Notes under the pieces: model-generated
Seen by the model: only the letters and a program-made list of their open reading frames with translations
What the model was told of the DNA's origin: nothing
Database searches by the model: none
Part shown: positions 52,068-62,235 of the stretch, piece after piece
Numbering within the stretch: the first letter of the stretch is position 1
Layout: the number at the start of each line of letters is the position of its first letter
Assembly (NCBI RefSeq): GCF_000241055.1
Contig: NZ_CM001398.1
Span: 959,123 to 1,023,122, forward strand
DNA length: 64,000 nt
Source of the DNA: Oenococcus kitaharae DSM 17330
Lineage (GTDB): Bacteria; Bacillota; Bacilli; Lactobacillales; Lactobacillaceae
Direction of reading: 5' to 3'
Made by a program: the position numbers and the translations under genes

Positions 52068-52469
52068 ATGGCGAAATTGATTAAAAAACGGTATTTATTC
52101 TGGTTTATCCTTTCTGTTCTTCTCAGTATTTTTGGGCCCTTGTTTTTTAGGCTGAATTTTTTAGACGGTTTTAGACGGATTGTTATTTTGTTGGGGTTGA
52201 TTTTCGGCGGCTTTTCTCTTTATTCGGGCTTTTATTTCCGTCGTTATGGTTTAAAATTTTGGGGAATTTTTATTTTCCCACTCACTTTCAGTACAATTAA
52301 TTTGCTTTGGCGCGTCTTGTTTGGCGGATCGCTGGTTTCGCGTAATTATGCCTATTTTTTTGCCGCATTTTACCTGGTACTGAGTTTATTTACTTTTGTC
52401 AGTGATGCAGATGATAGTGATAGCCACAATGATATGCCGGTTGATGGCGGATTTAAGGAGGTGAAATGA
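52068..52469 (+). CDS. Small integral membrane protein of unknown function
   Basis: The protein has 133 residues and four hydrophobic segments (YLFWFILSVLLSIFGPLFF, IVILLGLIFGGFSLYSG, FWGIFIFPLTFSTINLLW, YAYFFAAFYLVLSLFTF). It ends in an acidic tail (SDADDSDSHND). No family is recognised. It starts 4 bases after rsmE, and its stop touches the rel start, which is the only clue to its role. Confidence 0.7.
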   Translation: MAKLIKKRYLFWFILSVLLSIFGPLFFRLNFLDGFRRIVILLGLIFGGFSLYSGFYFRRYGLKFWGIFIFPLTFSTINLLWRVLFGGSLVSRNYAYFFAAFYLVLSLFTFVSDADDSDSHNDMPVDGGFKEVK

Positions 52470-54715
52470 TGGCACAAGTTGAGAATCGTTCTTTTCAAGA
52501 AGTTCATGATGTGTATAAAAGCTACTTGCCGGCGGATCAGGTCAAACGAATTGACGCAGCATATGAATTAGCAAAGAAGATGCATGCCGGCCAGAAACGC
52601 AAGACTGGTGAAGACTATATCTATCACCCGATTCAGGTTGCTGGTATCCTAGCTGATTTGAAAATGGATCCAGATACAATTATTGCTGGCTTTTTGCATG
52701 ATGTCGTTGAAGATACGCCGGAAACAAATGAAGAAATTCAAGCAGCTTTTGGCGATGATGTCGCTCAAATCGTGGATGGCGTGACAAAATTAGGCCGTAT
52801 TCACTATGAATCCACCGAAGAAAATATGGCTGAAAACCACCGCAAACTGTTGTTAGCGATGGCCAAAGATGTTCGTGTCATCATTGTGAAACTAGCTGAC
52901 CGTTTGCATAATATGCGGACCCTGCAGGTTCATCGTTTGGAAAAACAGCACCGGATCGCCAGTGAGACATTGGATATTTATGCGCCCTTGGCTCATCGCT
53001 TGGGCCTTGCTAATATCAAATGGGAGCTGGAGGATCTCAGCCTGCGATACTTGGACCCAGACGAGTATCACCGGATTGCCAAAATGATGCATTCTCGCCG
53101 TGAGGAAAGGGATGCTGATGTCGCTGCTGCAACCAAACAAATTGATAAAGCGATTGCAGACTTAAAAATCGGTTCATACGAAGTGACCGGTCGTCCTAAA
53201 CACATCTATTCGATTTATCGTAAGATGACCGATAAGCACAAACAGTTTTCAGAAATCTATGATCTACTGGCTATCCGCGTGCTGGTCAGTACGGTCGCTG
53301 ATTGTTATGCTGCTTTAGGCGCTATTCATGCCAAGTGGAAGCCGCTTCCGGGACGTTTCAAAGACTATATTGCGCTGCCCAAGCCTAACGGCTATCAATC
53401 TCTGCATACGACGATTATTGGGCCAAACGGCCACCCCTTGGAGGTTCAGATCAGAACCTTTGAGATGCACCGCGTTGCCGAATTCGGAGTTGCCGCGCAC
53501 TGGGCCTATAAAGAGAATAAAGGTTCCGACAAACGCGCCAAGGTTGCTGATTCCGATCAGCAGCATTTAAACGCTATCCAGGGCATTTTGGAATTACAGG
53601 AAGGCACCACGAACGCTGAGCAATTTGTTGATTCGGTCAAGGGCGATTTATTCTCTGATCGTGTCTACGCTTTTACGCCTAAAGGGGATGTTTTTGAGCT
53701 GCCGGTCGGGTCCAAACCGATTGATATGGCCTTTGCGATTCACTCTGATGTTGGCCTGCATACGGTCGGCGCTAAAGTGAATGGCAAAATAGTTCCTCTG
53801 GATTATGAAATCAATACAGGCGATATTGTTGAAATCATTACAGCACAGACACCGAAAGTCTCACGTGACTGGTTGAGTTTGGTTGCCAGCCGTCGTGCTC
53901 GCAACAAGATTCGCGCCTACTTCAGACAGCAGGATCGCGCCAGCAATATTGAAGGCGGTCGGCAGATGTTGGAGAAATATCTTCAAGACAAGCAATTGCC
54001 TGTTGAAGAAGCTATGACTGATGAGAACTTGACCCTAGCTGCATCTAAAATGCATCTTTTTTCCGGTGAGGATCTATTGGCCATGATCGGTTATGGCGAA
54101 GTTTCTTTGCAGCAAGCTGGTAATCGGCTGACAGAAGATATTCGAAAAAAATTGGCCGAAAAGAAAGCTGAAGAGGTTCAAGAAGCTTTACTGGCCGGCA
54201 AGGAAGATGCTGCTAAGGGCTTGATTCGCAAGGGCAGTGCTCCTGCAAAAAAGAACCGGCCTGAAGAGGATATTACGATTGCCGGCATCGATTCTTTGCT
54301 GATTCACTTGTCTAAGTGTTGTACGCCAATTCCAGGGGATGAAATTACGGGTTACATCACGCGCGGCAGAGGCGTGACGGTGCACCGTGCAAATTGTCCG
54401 AATATCAAAAAAACTCTGGAACAAAATGACCGAATTATTGCAATCGATTGGAATAATCCCGATGGCAACCGGCCCAATTACGATGCTGACCTGATTGTGA
54501 CTGGTTCGGACAGGCCAGGGATTCTCAATGACGTGATTCGTTCGGTCAATGCTAATACTCATTATTTGAACGCTGTATCGGCTCGCAACGAAAAAGATGG
54601 TGCTGTGATAATTAGCTTAACTGTCGGTGTAAAGAATGTTGACCAGCTGCAGCATATTATTGATGCCATCGTTGGTGTCCATGATGTTTATGAAGCAGCT
54701 CGCGCATTCCATTAA
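52469..54715 (+). CDS. rel: Bifunctional (p)ppGpp synthetase/hydrolase
   Basis: The protein has 748 residues. The N-terminal HD hydrolase has AGFLHDVVEDTPETNEE, the synthetase has KPNGYQSLHTTIIGPNG, and TGS (VFELPVGSKPIDMAFAIH) and ACT (LIVTGSDRPGILNDVI) regulatory domains follow. The hydrolase HD motif is intact, so this is a bifunctional Rel (RSH). It governs the stringent response to amino-acid starvation. Tandem ATGs at 52466 and 52469 are possible; the second gives a better distance from AGGAGG. A bidirectional terminator follows. Confidence 0.96.
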   Translation: MAQVENRSFQEVHDVYKSYLPADQVKRIDAAYELAKKMHAGQKRKTGEDYIYHPIQVAGILADLKMDPDTIIAGFLHDVVEDTPETNEEIQAAFGDDVAQIVDGVTKLGRIHYESTEENMAENHRKLLLAMAKDVRVIIVKLADRLHNMRTLQVHRLEKQHRIASETLDIYAPLAHRLGLANIKWELEDLSLRYLDPDEYHRIAKMMHSRREERDADVAAATKQIDKAIADLKIGSYEVTGRPKHIYSIYRKMTDKHKQFSEIYDLLAIRVLVSTVADCYAALGAIHAKWKPLPGRFKDYIALPKPNGYQSLHTTIIGPNGHPLEVQIRTFEMHRVAEFGVAAHWAYKENKGSDKRAKVADSDQQHLNAIQGILELQEGTTNAEQFVDSVKGDLFSDRVYAFTPKGDVFELPVGSKPIDMAFAIHSDVGLHTVGAKVNGKIVPLDYEINTGDIVEIITAQTPKVSRDWLSLVASRRARNKIRAYFRQQDRASNIEGGRQMLEKYLQDKQLPVEEAMTDENLTLAASKMHLFSGEDLLAMIGYGEVSLQQAGNRLTEDIRKKLAEKKAEEVQEALLAGKEDAAKGLIRKGSAPAKKNRPEEDITIAGIDSLLIHLSKCCTPIPGDEITGYITRGRGVTVHRANCPNIKKTLEQNDRIIAIDWNNPDGNRPNYDADLIVTGSDRPGILNDVIRSVNANTHYLNAVSARNEKDGAVIISLTVGVKNVDQLQHIIDAIVGVHDVYEAARAFH

Positions 54716-54749
54716 AAAAACGATTTCTCTTAGGGGAAGTCGTTTTTTA
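54714..54749. terminator. Bidirectional terminator between rel and the amidase gene
   Basis: ACGATTTC pairs with GGAAGTCGT (one G-U), with A-run on the left and T-run on the right. Confidence 0.85.
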
Positions 54750-55697
54750 TTCGGTCTTCTTTAATTTCGGTTGGACATTATTAAACCAATCTTCTAAGGC
54801 GTTTCTTAGGTCATTAGCCACTGTTTGCCGGTAACTGTCGGACTGGATGTACTGGAAATCATTAGTATTATTTAAATAACCCATTTCCAATAGGACTGAA
54901 GGCAGATAACTTTCTCGAATCACATAGAAATCGCCAAATTGCGCACCGCGGTTGGCAATTGGTAAATTGGTAAAATGATCCTTAATAGTATTTGCTAATT
55001 CATAGGAATTGCTTGTATCTCGATGATAATAATATTCGGTGACGCCTGACGCCGCGTTTGCTACTTGGAAATTATCGTAATGAATACTGATAAAAGCGTC
55101 AGCATGATACTTTTTAGAAATATCTGTGATCTTGGATAAAGGCCAGAGCAAACGATCACTGTTGCGTGTCAAAATAACACGAGCACCTGTTGATGCTAGG
55201 GCATCTCGAATTTGACGGACGGTCTTTAAAGTATATGTTTTCTCAAAATATCTGGGATCTGTTGTACCGTCGACAGCCAAAGATCCCGGATCGGACCCGC
55301 CATGCCCGGCATCTAGTACAATGGTCGCCTCTGCCATTCGATCAGTTGTGCCGCTGGTACTACTGTTGTCCAAATGCCAACCAGCAATCCAGCCTTCATC
55401 ACCTCTGGCACCAATTCGTACCTGCAGCCAGCCATGTGCCCGATTTAGGACGGTTAGACGCTGATTACGAGGTAGGATGGCCAGCTGATCATACATGGGC
55501 CCAGGACCGTTTCTTACAACCGTACGTGCGGCTTGTAAGCGGATTGTGTTGGCGCTAGAAAAAATTTTAAGTGTTGGCGAATCAGTCGCATACAAGGACA
55601 TGATTAGCAGCGCGCAAGCAAAAACAAAGCCGGCAGAGATAAGTAAAGGTACTGGTTTTTTTAAAATTTGTTTCAGCACATGCAAATTATATCTCAT
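54747..55697 (-). CDS. N-acetylmuramoyl-L-alanine amidase (Amidase_3) with SH3b domain
   Basis: The protein has 316 residues. An N-terminal hydrophobic anchor (PLLISAGFVFACALLIMSLY) is followed by an SH3b domain (ARTVVRNGPGPMYDQLAIL ... GWLQVRIG). The catalytic domain follows: VLDAGHGGSDPGS (His), EKTYTLKTVRQI (Glu), ISIHYDN (His) and SVLLEMGYLNN (Glu). It cuts the bond between glycan and stem peptide in peptidoglycan. The ATG at 55697 follows AAAGGCGG; an earlier frame from 55736 would nearly abut the divergent hisS. Confidence 0.93.
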   Translation of the reverse strand: MRYNLHVLKQILKKPVPLLISAGFVFACALLIMSLYATDSPTLKIFSSANTIRLQAARTVVRNGPGPMYDQLAILPRNQRLTVLNRAHGWLQVRIGARGDEGWIAGWHLDNSSTSGTTDRMAEATIVLDAGHGGSDPGSLAVDGTTDPRYFEKTYTLKTVRQIRDALASTGARVILTRNSDRLLWPLSKITDISKKYHADAFISIHYDNFQVANAASGVTEYYYHRDTSNSYELANTIKDHFTNLPIANRGAQFGDFYVIRESYLPSVLLEMGYLNNTNDFQYIQSDSYRQTVANDLRNALEDWFNNVQPKLKKTE

Positions 55698-55740
55698 GCC
55701 GCCTTTGGCAAATATTATCGCAGTGTTAAAATTCATATGT

Positions 55741-57009
55741 ATGTCTGAGAAACTTTTTCAAAAACCTAAAGGGACGGCGGACCTGCTTCCGTCTGTCCAG
55801 CCGATTTGGCAAAAAATTACAGCTATTGCAAAGGAAATCTTCGAACACCGATATAATTTCGGCCGTATTGATACACCTTTATTTGAAAATTACGATATTT
55901 TTGAGCGGACATCTGGTGATTCATCCGATGTTGTCAGTAAGGAAATGTATGATTTTTACGATAAAGGCAAACGGCGGATGGCTTTGCGTCCGGAAGGGAC
56001 TGCCGGTGTTGTCCGTGCCTACGTGGAAAATAAATTGTACGGACCTGAATATGAAAAGCCGGTAAATCTGTATTATCTGGAATCGATGTTTCGTTATGAA
56101 CGGCCGCAAGCTGGGAGAATGCGGGAATTTCATCAACTCGGAGCAGAAAGCTTTGGATCGGATTCGCCATTTTTGGACGCGCAAGTGATTCAAATGGCAA
56201 TTGATTTCTTCCAGGCTTTTAAGCTGACCAACTTATTGGTCAAGATTAATTCGCTGGGAAACGATGCCTCGCGTGCAGCTTTTCGTCAGGCTTTGGTCGA
56301 TTACTTAAGTCAATATGAGGAACAGTTGAGCCAGGATTCGAAAGTCCGTTTGAAGACCAATCCTTTAAGGATTTTGGATTCAAAAGATGCCAATGATCAA
56401 AAGCTGCTCGTTGGTGCGCCGCAGATCTTGGATTATCTCGATCAGGATTCTAAAGACCGTTTCAAACAAGTGACGGATGCGCTAGATGCTTTTGGTGTTA
56501 ATTATGAAATTGATGAGAAGCTGGTTCGTGGTTTGGATTACTATAACAACACGATTTTTGAAATTGAGACTCAGGATCCAAAACTCAAATCAGCAGCTAC
56601 GATTTGTGGCGGCGGCCGTTATTCGGGGATGGTCGAAGAATTTGGCGGTCCGGATACACCGGCGATTGGTTTCGGCATCGGTCTGGAACGTTTGATTACT
56701 TTAATTGGCGAAGTCGAAGAGCGAGATCAGGTGGATGTTTATATCGTACAGACGGATTCCTCTGTGAGTGCTTTTGCTAATTTGTTGGCAAAACGTCTGC
56801 GTGAGACTTTTCATTTTTCTGTCCTGCTGGACTATACGAACCGCTCGATGAAATCGCAATTCCGGTCTGCTGATCGGACTAAAGCGAGCTATTCGATTGT
56901 GATTGGCGATCAAGAAGTGCAGAGCAAAGAATTGACATTGAAAAAGATGGCTGATGGCAGTCAGAAAAAAGTATTATTGGATAATTTAAGAATTGAGGAT
57001 TTTTCATGA
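55741..57009 (+). CDS. hisS: Histidyl-tRNA synthetase
   Basis: The class II synthetase has 422 residues: motif 2 ([21 protein letters not shown]), the [14 protein letters not shown]is-A motif, motif 3 ([10 protein letters not shown]) and the anticodon-binding C-terminal domain. I chose the ATG at 55741 from the family's usual N-terminus ([12 protein letters not shown]); an upstream frame runs into the divergent amidase. No Shine-Dalgarno is seen, and TAAAAT (55727-55732) lies 8 bases upstream. hisS-aspS overlap by 4 bases. Confidence 0.95.
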   Translation: MSEKLFQKPKGTADLLPSVQPIWQKITAIAKEIFEHRYNFGRIDTPLFENYDIFERTSGDSSDVVSKEMYDFYDKGKRRMALRPEGTAGVVRAYVENKLYGPEYEKPVNLYYLESMFRYERPQAGRMREFHQLGAESFGSDSPFLDAQVIQMAIDFFQAFKLTNLLVKINSLGNDASRAAFRQALVDYLSQYEEQLSQDSKVRLKTNPLRILDSKDANDQKLLVGAPQILDYLDQDSKDRFKQVTDALDAFGVNYEIDEKLVRGLDYYNNTIFEIETQDPKLKSAATICGGGRYSGMVEEFGGPDTPAIGFGIGLERLITLIGEVEERDQVDVYIVQTDSSVSAFANLLAKRLRETFHFSVLLDYTNRSMKSQFRSADRTKASYSIVIGDQEVQSKELTLKKMADGSQKKVLLDNLRIEDFS

Positions 57010-58781
57010 CGACAAAACAAAGAACAATTTATGCCGGTCTGGTCGATGAAACATTGGCGGGACAACAGGTCACATTAAAGGGCTGGGTACAAAAACGCCG
57101 TGATTTAGGCGGCTTGATTTTCGTGGATTTGCGTGACCGCGAGGGAATTGTTCAGCTCACTTTTTCTGATGAATTTTCTGCTCAAGCTCGACAAACAGCT
57201 GAGAAAGTTCGCAGTGAATTTGTCATCGCTGTAACTGGCACAGTTTCATTAAGAGCTGATTCGGCTATTAATCCTAAAATGAAGACTGGCAAGATCGAAA
57301 TTCTGGTTCACGAAGCAACAATTCTGGCTGAGTCGAAAACGCCTCCTTTCGATATTGAAGATGGCGTTGATGTGAATGAAGAATTAAAATTGAAATACCG
57401 TTATTTGGATTTGCGTCGTCCTGAAATGCAAAAAGGGCTTGTCCTTCGTTCAAAAATCATGTTGTCGACGATGCGTTTTATGGAAACGAATGGTTTTTTG
57501 AACATTGAAACGCCTTATTTGGCTAAAAGTACGCCAGAGGGTGCCAGAGACTATCTGGTGCCATCTCGTGTGTATCCGGGCAGCTTTTATGCACTCCCGC
57601 AGTCGCCACAATTGTTCAAGCAGCTTTTGATGGGTGCTGGCTTTGATCGTTACTTCCAAATCGCGCGTTGTTTTCGTGATGAAGATCTGCGTGGCGACCG
57701 CCAGCCGGAATTCACACAACTGGACATGGAAACTTCTTTCATGAACCAGAGTGAGATCAGGGATTTGGTCAATCGTTGGGTCGCACAGGTAATGTCGGAT
57801 GTGGTTGGTGCTAAGGTCGATCCAGCTAAGTTCCCGATCCTGCATTGGCAGGAAGCAATGGATCGTTTTGGATCTGATAAACCTGATCTGCGTTTTGGCA
57901 TTGAATTGCACGATCTTTCCGGCATTATGAAGCAGACTGATTTCTCTGTCTTTACTTCTGCCATCGAACAAGGTGGTTTTGTTAAAGCAATTGTGGCGCC
58001 AAATGGTTCTCAGCATTTTACGCGGAAAATGATCGACGCGCAAACGGATTACATCAAACGATTTAAGGCTAAGGGTTTGGCTTGGGTCAAATATAATAAT
58101 GGTGAACTGACTGGACCGATTGCTAAATTCCTTACAGCCGTCAAAGATCAGTTAGTGGCTGCATTGTCTCTTAAAGATGGTGATATGGTCTTCTTTGCTG
58201 CTGGTACTTTTTCCGTTGTTTCTGATACTTTGGGTTATTTACGCAAGTATGTGGCTGAAGAGCTGCATTTGATCGATGAAAATAAATGGGATTTTGCTTG
58301 GATTGTCGATTGGCCGCTATTTGAATATTCAGAAGATTTCGGTCGTTGGATTGCTGCGCATCATCCTTTCACAATGCCTAATGAGGAAGATCTCCACTAT
58401 TTGGATGATGATGAAGATCCGCATAAAGCTCACGCCCAATCATATGACCTGGTGTTAAACGGTTACGAGTTAGGGTCAGGTTCTATTCGTATTCACACAA
58501 TGGATATACAAGAAAAGATGTTAAAAGCATTGGGCTTTACGCCTGAAAAAGCCGAACAGGCCTTTGGCTTTCTACTTGAAGCCATGGAATACGGTTTTCC
58601 ACCAATGGGCGGTATCGCGTTAGGCTTGGACCGTCTGAGTATGCTGCTGGCTAAAAAGGATAATATTCGCGAAGTTATTGCCTTTCCAAAGAATTCAAAT
58701 GCCACAGAACCTATGACTAAAGCGCCGTCACGGGTTTCTGAGAAACAGCTTCAAGAATTAGGCCTGCGTGTTCCCGATTAA
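57006..58781 (+). CDS. aspS: Aspartyl-tRNA synthetase
   Basis: The bacterial-type enzyme has 591 residues: OB-fold anticodon domain ([24 protein letters not shown]), motif 2 ([25 protein letters not shown]), the GAD insert and motif 3 ([14 protein letters not shown]). The full-length bacterial type with GAD domain is intact. The ATG overlaps the hisS stop. The hisS-aspS pair is a common Firmicute arrangement. Confidence 0.96.
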   Translation: MTTKQRTIYAGLVDETLAGQQVTLKGWVQKRRDLGGLIFVDLRDREGIVQLTFSDEFSAQARQTAEKVRSEFVIAVTGTVSLRADSAINPKMKTGKIEILVHEATILAESKTPPFDIEDGVDVNEELKLKYRYLDLRRPEMQKGLVLRSKIMLSTMRFMETNGFLNIETPYLAKSTPEGARDYLVPSRVYPGSFYALPQSPQLFKQLLMGAGFDRYFQIARCFRDEDLRGDRQPEFTQLDMETSFMNQSEIRDLVNRWVAQVMSDVVGAKVDPAKFPILHWQEAMDRFGSDKPDLRFGIELHDLSGIMKQTDFSVFTSAIEQGGFVKAIVAPNGSQHFTRKMIDAQTDYIKRFKAKGLAWVKYNNGELTGPIAKFLTAVKDQLVAALSLKDGDMVFFAAGTFSVVSDTLGYLRKYVAEELHLIDENKWDFAWIVDWPLFEYSEDFGRWIAAHHPFTMPNEEDLHYLDDDEDPHKAHAQSYDLVLNGYELGSGSIRIHTMDIQEKMLKALGFTPEKAEQAFGFLLEAMEYGFPPMGGIALGLDRLSMLLAKKDNIREVIAFPKNSNATEPMTKAPSRVSEKQLQELGLRVPD

Positions 58782-58845
58782 TTGGTATGTATGTCACATT
58801 TGGTTAATAATTGATACTGTTTTGTAAAATTAATGTAATATTAGA

Positions 58846-60744
58846 ATGGTGAACAGAGAAGCAAAAAAGACAAGTTTTATTCCCGGAATTGAGGGTCTTC
58901 GGACACTTTCTGTTCTTGGAGTAATTCTTTTTCATTTGTGGCCGAAAATCTTTTCTGGTGGTTTTTCGGGCGTGACGGTCTTTTTTGTCGTCTCTGGTTT
59001 TTTGATGACTAGCATTGTTTTAAGGGATCTTGCAACATTTGGACACCTCCGCTTGAAGCGTTTCTATTTACGGCGCTTTTGGCGTTTATATCCAGCATTT
59101 GTTGTCATGATTTTATTGACCACGGCGCTTCTGTTTTTCTTTTTCCCAGCAGGATTATTCGGCATTCGTGGGACACTGATTAGTAATTTGTTTTATGTGA
59201 ATAATTGGTACCAAATTCTTCATCAAGTCTCATATTTTGCTGCCGGTGCCCATTGGTCTGTTTTCACTCATTTGTGGTCCTTGTCTGTTGAGGCACAGTT
59301 TTATCTGATTTGGCCTCTGATGATTACTGCAATTCTTTATCTTGCCGATAAAAAATGGCAGTTTTCTTTGCTGATACCGGCATTTTTGGCACTTATTTCT
59401 TCATTTCTCTTGGCTGTATTTTATTCACCAGCTTCCACCAATCGTGCTTATTATGGAACGGATTCACGGGTGTTTTCGTTCATTATAGGAGGCATGGCGG
59501 CTATTCTCATCACACTGCTGCGTTCTCAGGCCTGCCCAGAAATACTGAGGCGCTTTCAGAAACTACTTACCAAGTATTCGGTATGGATTATTTCGGTGAG
59601 CTTTAGCGGCACATTAATACTTTTCGTGATTGCTAACGGTGTACAGGCATGGGTTTATGATTTTGGCATGCTCTTGTTGAGCATCTTCACAGCTTTATTA
59701 ATTTACTATTTTGTGATGTTGCCGAAAAATCATTTTAACCTCATTATGGGAAACCGTTTCTTCAGATATATCGGATCTCGTTCGTACTCGATTTATCTCT
59801 ATCAATTGCCGGTATTTGTTATCCTAGAAGAAATCTTTCGTAATTTTTCGCCTTTGGTTCATTTTTGGGTTGCGCTCTTCAGCATATTGCTGATTATGCT
59901 TTTTGCCGATTTGTCTTATCGTTGGATTGAGATGCCTTTTCGGCACGGCATGATTCATATGACAAGGCAGTCGTTGATGAGCCTGAAGAATGTGCTCACT
60001 GCGCTTTTAATAGCCTTGGCTTTAACGGGAACTTTTCTGGGCTTTATTTCTAATGATGCAACACATTCAAAATCGGCTGATCAGCTGCGTCGGCACTTGA
60101 AAAGTGAATCCAAAAAAATTTCGCGGCAAAATAGTCAGGCTGTATCAGCACGGCAAAGTGCCGTATCCAGTCAATCCGCCAAATCATCGCAATCTAGTGC
60201 AGCCCAAGGCCAAGATCAGCAGTTAGCAGGGATTTTCCAGACGAGTTCTGAGAATATTGCCAAAGTGCGCCAGCTAAGCGTTACAGCGATAGGCGACTCT
60301 GTTTTACTGGATGTGGGCCCAGATCTGCAGATGGCTATGCCTAAAGCAATTGTTAACGCCAGGATTGGCCGGCATACACAAGAGGCTATCGACTCTTTAC
60401 AGACTTTGAAAGATGAAAAGAAGTTGGATCCGATTATTTTAATGGTCATTGGTACTAATGGCGAGATTTCAGCTGATAATATTCAGCAGGTACGGCACAT
60501 CGCTGGAAACCGTCAAGTTTTCTGGGTTAATTCTTTTTCGGGCGGAAAGCCTTGGGAAGGGCCGAACAATAGTCTCTTGAGTAATTTTGATAAACAGGAT
60601 TCGAATCTGCATGTGATTGATTGGTATAGCGGTGCGCATGCACACCCAGAGTGGTTTGCCCCTGATGGTGTCCACCCCCAACGAGCGGGAAATCGAGCCA
60701 TGACCACCATGATTATTAATTCAATCGCAGACAGTGTTAAATAA
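58846..60744 (+). CDS. OatA-like peptidoglycan O-acetyltransferase
   Basis: The protein has 632 residues. The N-terminal acyltransferase-3 domain has about 10-11 membrane segments and starts with IPGIEGLRTLSVLGVILFHL. A Ser/Gln-rich linker (about 410-465) follows. The extracellular SGNH domain has block I AIGDSVLLDVG (Ser), block III GTNGEIS (Asn) and block V DWYSGAHAHPEWFAPDGVHP (Asp/His). It acetylates MurNAc and confers lysozyme resistance. Start ATG 58846 or GTG 58849; TAATAT lies 4-7 bases upstream and no Shine-Dalgarno is seen. Confidence 0.92.
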   Translation: MVNREAKKTSFIPGIEGLRTLSVLGVILFHLWPKIFSGGFSGVTVFFVVSGFLMTSIVLRDLATFGHLRLKRFYLRRFWRLYPAFVVMILLTTALLFFFFPAGLFGIRGTLISNLFYVNNWYQILHQVSYFAAGAHWSVFTHLWSLSVEAQFYLIWPLMITAILYLADKKWQFSLLIPAFLALISSFLLAVFYSPASTNRAYYGTDSRVFSFIIGGMAAILITLLRSQACPEILRRFQKLLTKYSVWIISVSFSGTLILFVIANGVQAWVYDFGMLLLSIFTALLIYYFVMLPKNHFNLIMGNRFFRYIGSRSYSIYLYQLPVFVILEEIFRNFSPLVHFWVALFSILLIMLFADLSYRWIEMPFRHGMIHMTRQSLMSLKNVLTALLIALALTGTFLGFISNDATHSKSADQLRRHLKSESKKISRQNSQAVSARQSAVSSQSAKSSQSSAAQGQDQQLAGIFQTSSENIAKVRQLSVTAIGDSVLLDVGPDLQMAMPKAIVNARIGRHTQEAIDSLQTLKDEKKLDPIILMVIGTNGEISADNIQQVRHIAGNRQVFWVNSFSGGKPWEGPNNSLLSNFDKQDSNLHVIDWYSGAHAHPEWFAPDGVHPQRAGNRAMTTMIINSIADSVK

Positions 60745-60904
60745 AGATTTACATTTTTATCACAAAAAAATAGTAGAGCCTTGTTAACTAATTCTTTTGA
60801 TTCCCTTTTTGTATTCTGCAATTTTACAAAATTATTGCATAGGAATCGAAGTGAATGTTTTTTGAAATAATTAAGAAAAGATTAAAAGCCACAATTTGTA
60901 TCAT

Positions 60905-61678
60905 ATGAGGGAAGCTAGACAGTTAAAACGAAAAAGGCAAAGATGTTTAAAAGCGCTTTGTGTCCTAATCTTTTTCGGTTTGATTACCTTGTTCTCACCA
61001 TCTTCAGTTGGATCGGCAGAAAAAGGATCTCCGTCGGCAGCACTTTCAGCCGCGAGAGGGATGGCTCGATCTATCGAACAAACCTCAACTACGTTTGCTG
61101 CCGCACCCGTCCAGCAAGTTAAAGTCAAAAAAATGTTGCTTGACCAGGATTATGCCAAAACTGCAGCCAGCTCGTCCGCTCCTGCCAGCAGCTTTTCTGC
61201 CACTCCTGCCAGCACGGCTAGCAGCAGCGTTGCTGCACCTGCCAGCGCACCGATTCGCAGTTCCTCATTGAGTTCTTCGACAACTGCATCAAATTCTGGA
61301 TCTCAGGCTGCACCAATCCAGAATCCCGTCCCTGTCAAAGCTGCTGCACCTGCCAAAGTTTCAATACCTGCAAAACCATCTGCTCCGCTTCAATCACCAG
61401 CGCCTGCCCAAAGCAGCACGTCCACCAATCCTGTAATTACTGATATTAATTGGTTGATTCAAAAAGAATCTTCAGGGAATCCAGATGCTGAAAACGGTAG
61501 TTATAAAGGTATTGGCCAATTATCAGAATCTGCTTATCAGCAATATTTAGGCCGTAGTTGGGAACAAGTCAAGGGCAATTATGCGTTACAACTGCAGGCA
61601 ATGCAGGCCTACATCCAGGATCGTTACGGATCTGTTGCGAATGCAATTGCATTTTGGCAGCAGAATGGCTGGTATTAA
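60905..61678 (+). CDS. Secreted lysozyme-like cell-wall protein with Ala/Ser/Pro-rich linker
   Basis: The protein has 257 residues. A basic N-terminus and signal segment (ALCVLIFFGLITLFSPSSVGSA) is followed by a long Ala/Ser/Pro linker (about 85-175, low complexity, repeats such as ASSSVAAPAS). The C-terminal 80 residues (WLIQKESSGNPDAENGSYKG, then AFWQQNGWY) match transglycosylase-like/aggregation-promoting-factor type domains of lactobacilli. It probably trims or binds peptidoglycan. The start ATG at 60905 is assumed; an earlier TTG at 60896 is possible. No strong Shine-Dalgarno is seen. Confidence 0.8.
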   Translation: MREARQLKRKRQRCLKALCVLIFFGLITLFSPSSVGSAEKGSPSAALSAARGMARSIEQTSTTFAAAPVQQVKVKKMLLDQDYAKTAASSSAPASSFSATPASTASSSVAAPASAPIRSSSLSSSTTASNSGSQAAPIQNPVPVKAAAPAKVSIPAKPSAPLQSPAPAQSSTSTNPVITDINWLIQKESSGNPDAENGSYKGIGQLSESAYQQYLGRSWEQVKGNYALQLQAMQAYIQDRYGSVANAIAFWQQNGWY

Positions 61679-61698
61679 TGCCTATCACAGAAAATTTT

Positions 61699-61726
61699 AA
61701 AAGTCCTTGCTCTGCAGGGACTTTTA
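61699..61726 (+). terminator. Intrinsic terminator before the S10 operon
   Basis: AAGTCCTTGC-TCT-GCAGGGACTT (one G-U) is followed by a short T-run. Confidence 0.75.
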
Positions 61727-61730
61727 CTGT

Positions 61731-61907
61731 ACTATAGACAGGTATGCCTTTTACGTTTTAAGGTTTAATACGGCCAAAAACGCCGGTATATCAAGGTTTA
61801 GTGATGATATTCAAGGTTGCGACACGCTCGGCACCGTTGCCATGGCGTCCAGATGTCGGTTTTTGAATGGAGCGAGCTGATTTTGAAAATCAACGAAAGG
61901 ATAAATT
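61731..61907 (+). promoter_or_regulatory. S10 operon leader with possible RNA structure
   Basis: No gene is seen in this leader. A TACTAT hexamer (about 61730-61735) may be a -10. GCGACA (near 61820) and TGTCG (near 61855) can pair around GGCAccgTTGCC. This conserved-looking block could be a ribosomal-protein binding leader. Boundaries and ligand are inferred. Confidence 0.4.
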
Positions 61908-62216
61908 ATGGCAGAAAGAAAAATTCGGATCCGGTTAAAGGCTTATGAGCATCGTACGATCGATGTCTCTGCAGCGAAGATTGTCGAGACAGCAAAGCGC
62001 ACTGGTGCTCAAGTTGTTGGGCCAATTCCTTTGCCAACTGAACGCACACTCTATACGATTCTGCGTTCACCTCATAAGCATAAGGATTCACGTGAACAAT
62101 TCGAAATGCGTACACATAAGCGTTTGATTGATGTTGTTAACCCTACTGATAAGACGGTTGACTCTTTGAGAAAACTGGATCTTCCAGCAGGCGTCGCAAT
62201 CGAAATCAAATTGTAA
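61908..62216 (+). CDS. rpsJ: 30S ribosomal protein S10
   Basis: The 102-residue protein is intact: [63 protein letters not shown]. It is a 30S head protein, also NusE in antitermination. GAAAGGAT precedes the ATG. It is the first gene of the S10 operon. Confidence 0.98.
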   Translation: MAERKIRIRLKAYEHRTIDVSAAKIVETAKRTGAQVVGPIPLPTERTLYTILRSPHKHKDSREQFEMRTHKRLIDVVNPTDKTVDSLRKLDLPAGVAIEIKL

Positions 62217-62235
62217 TTTATAAAAGGAGAAAGTC

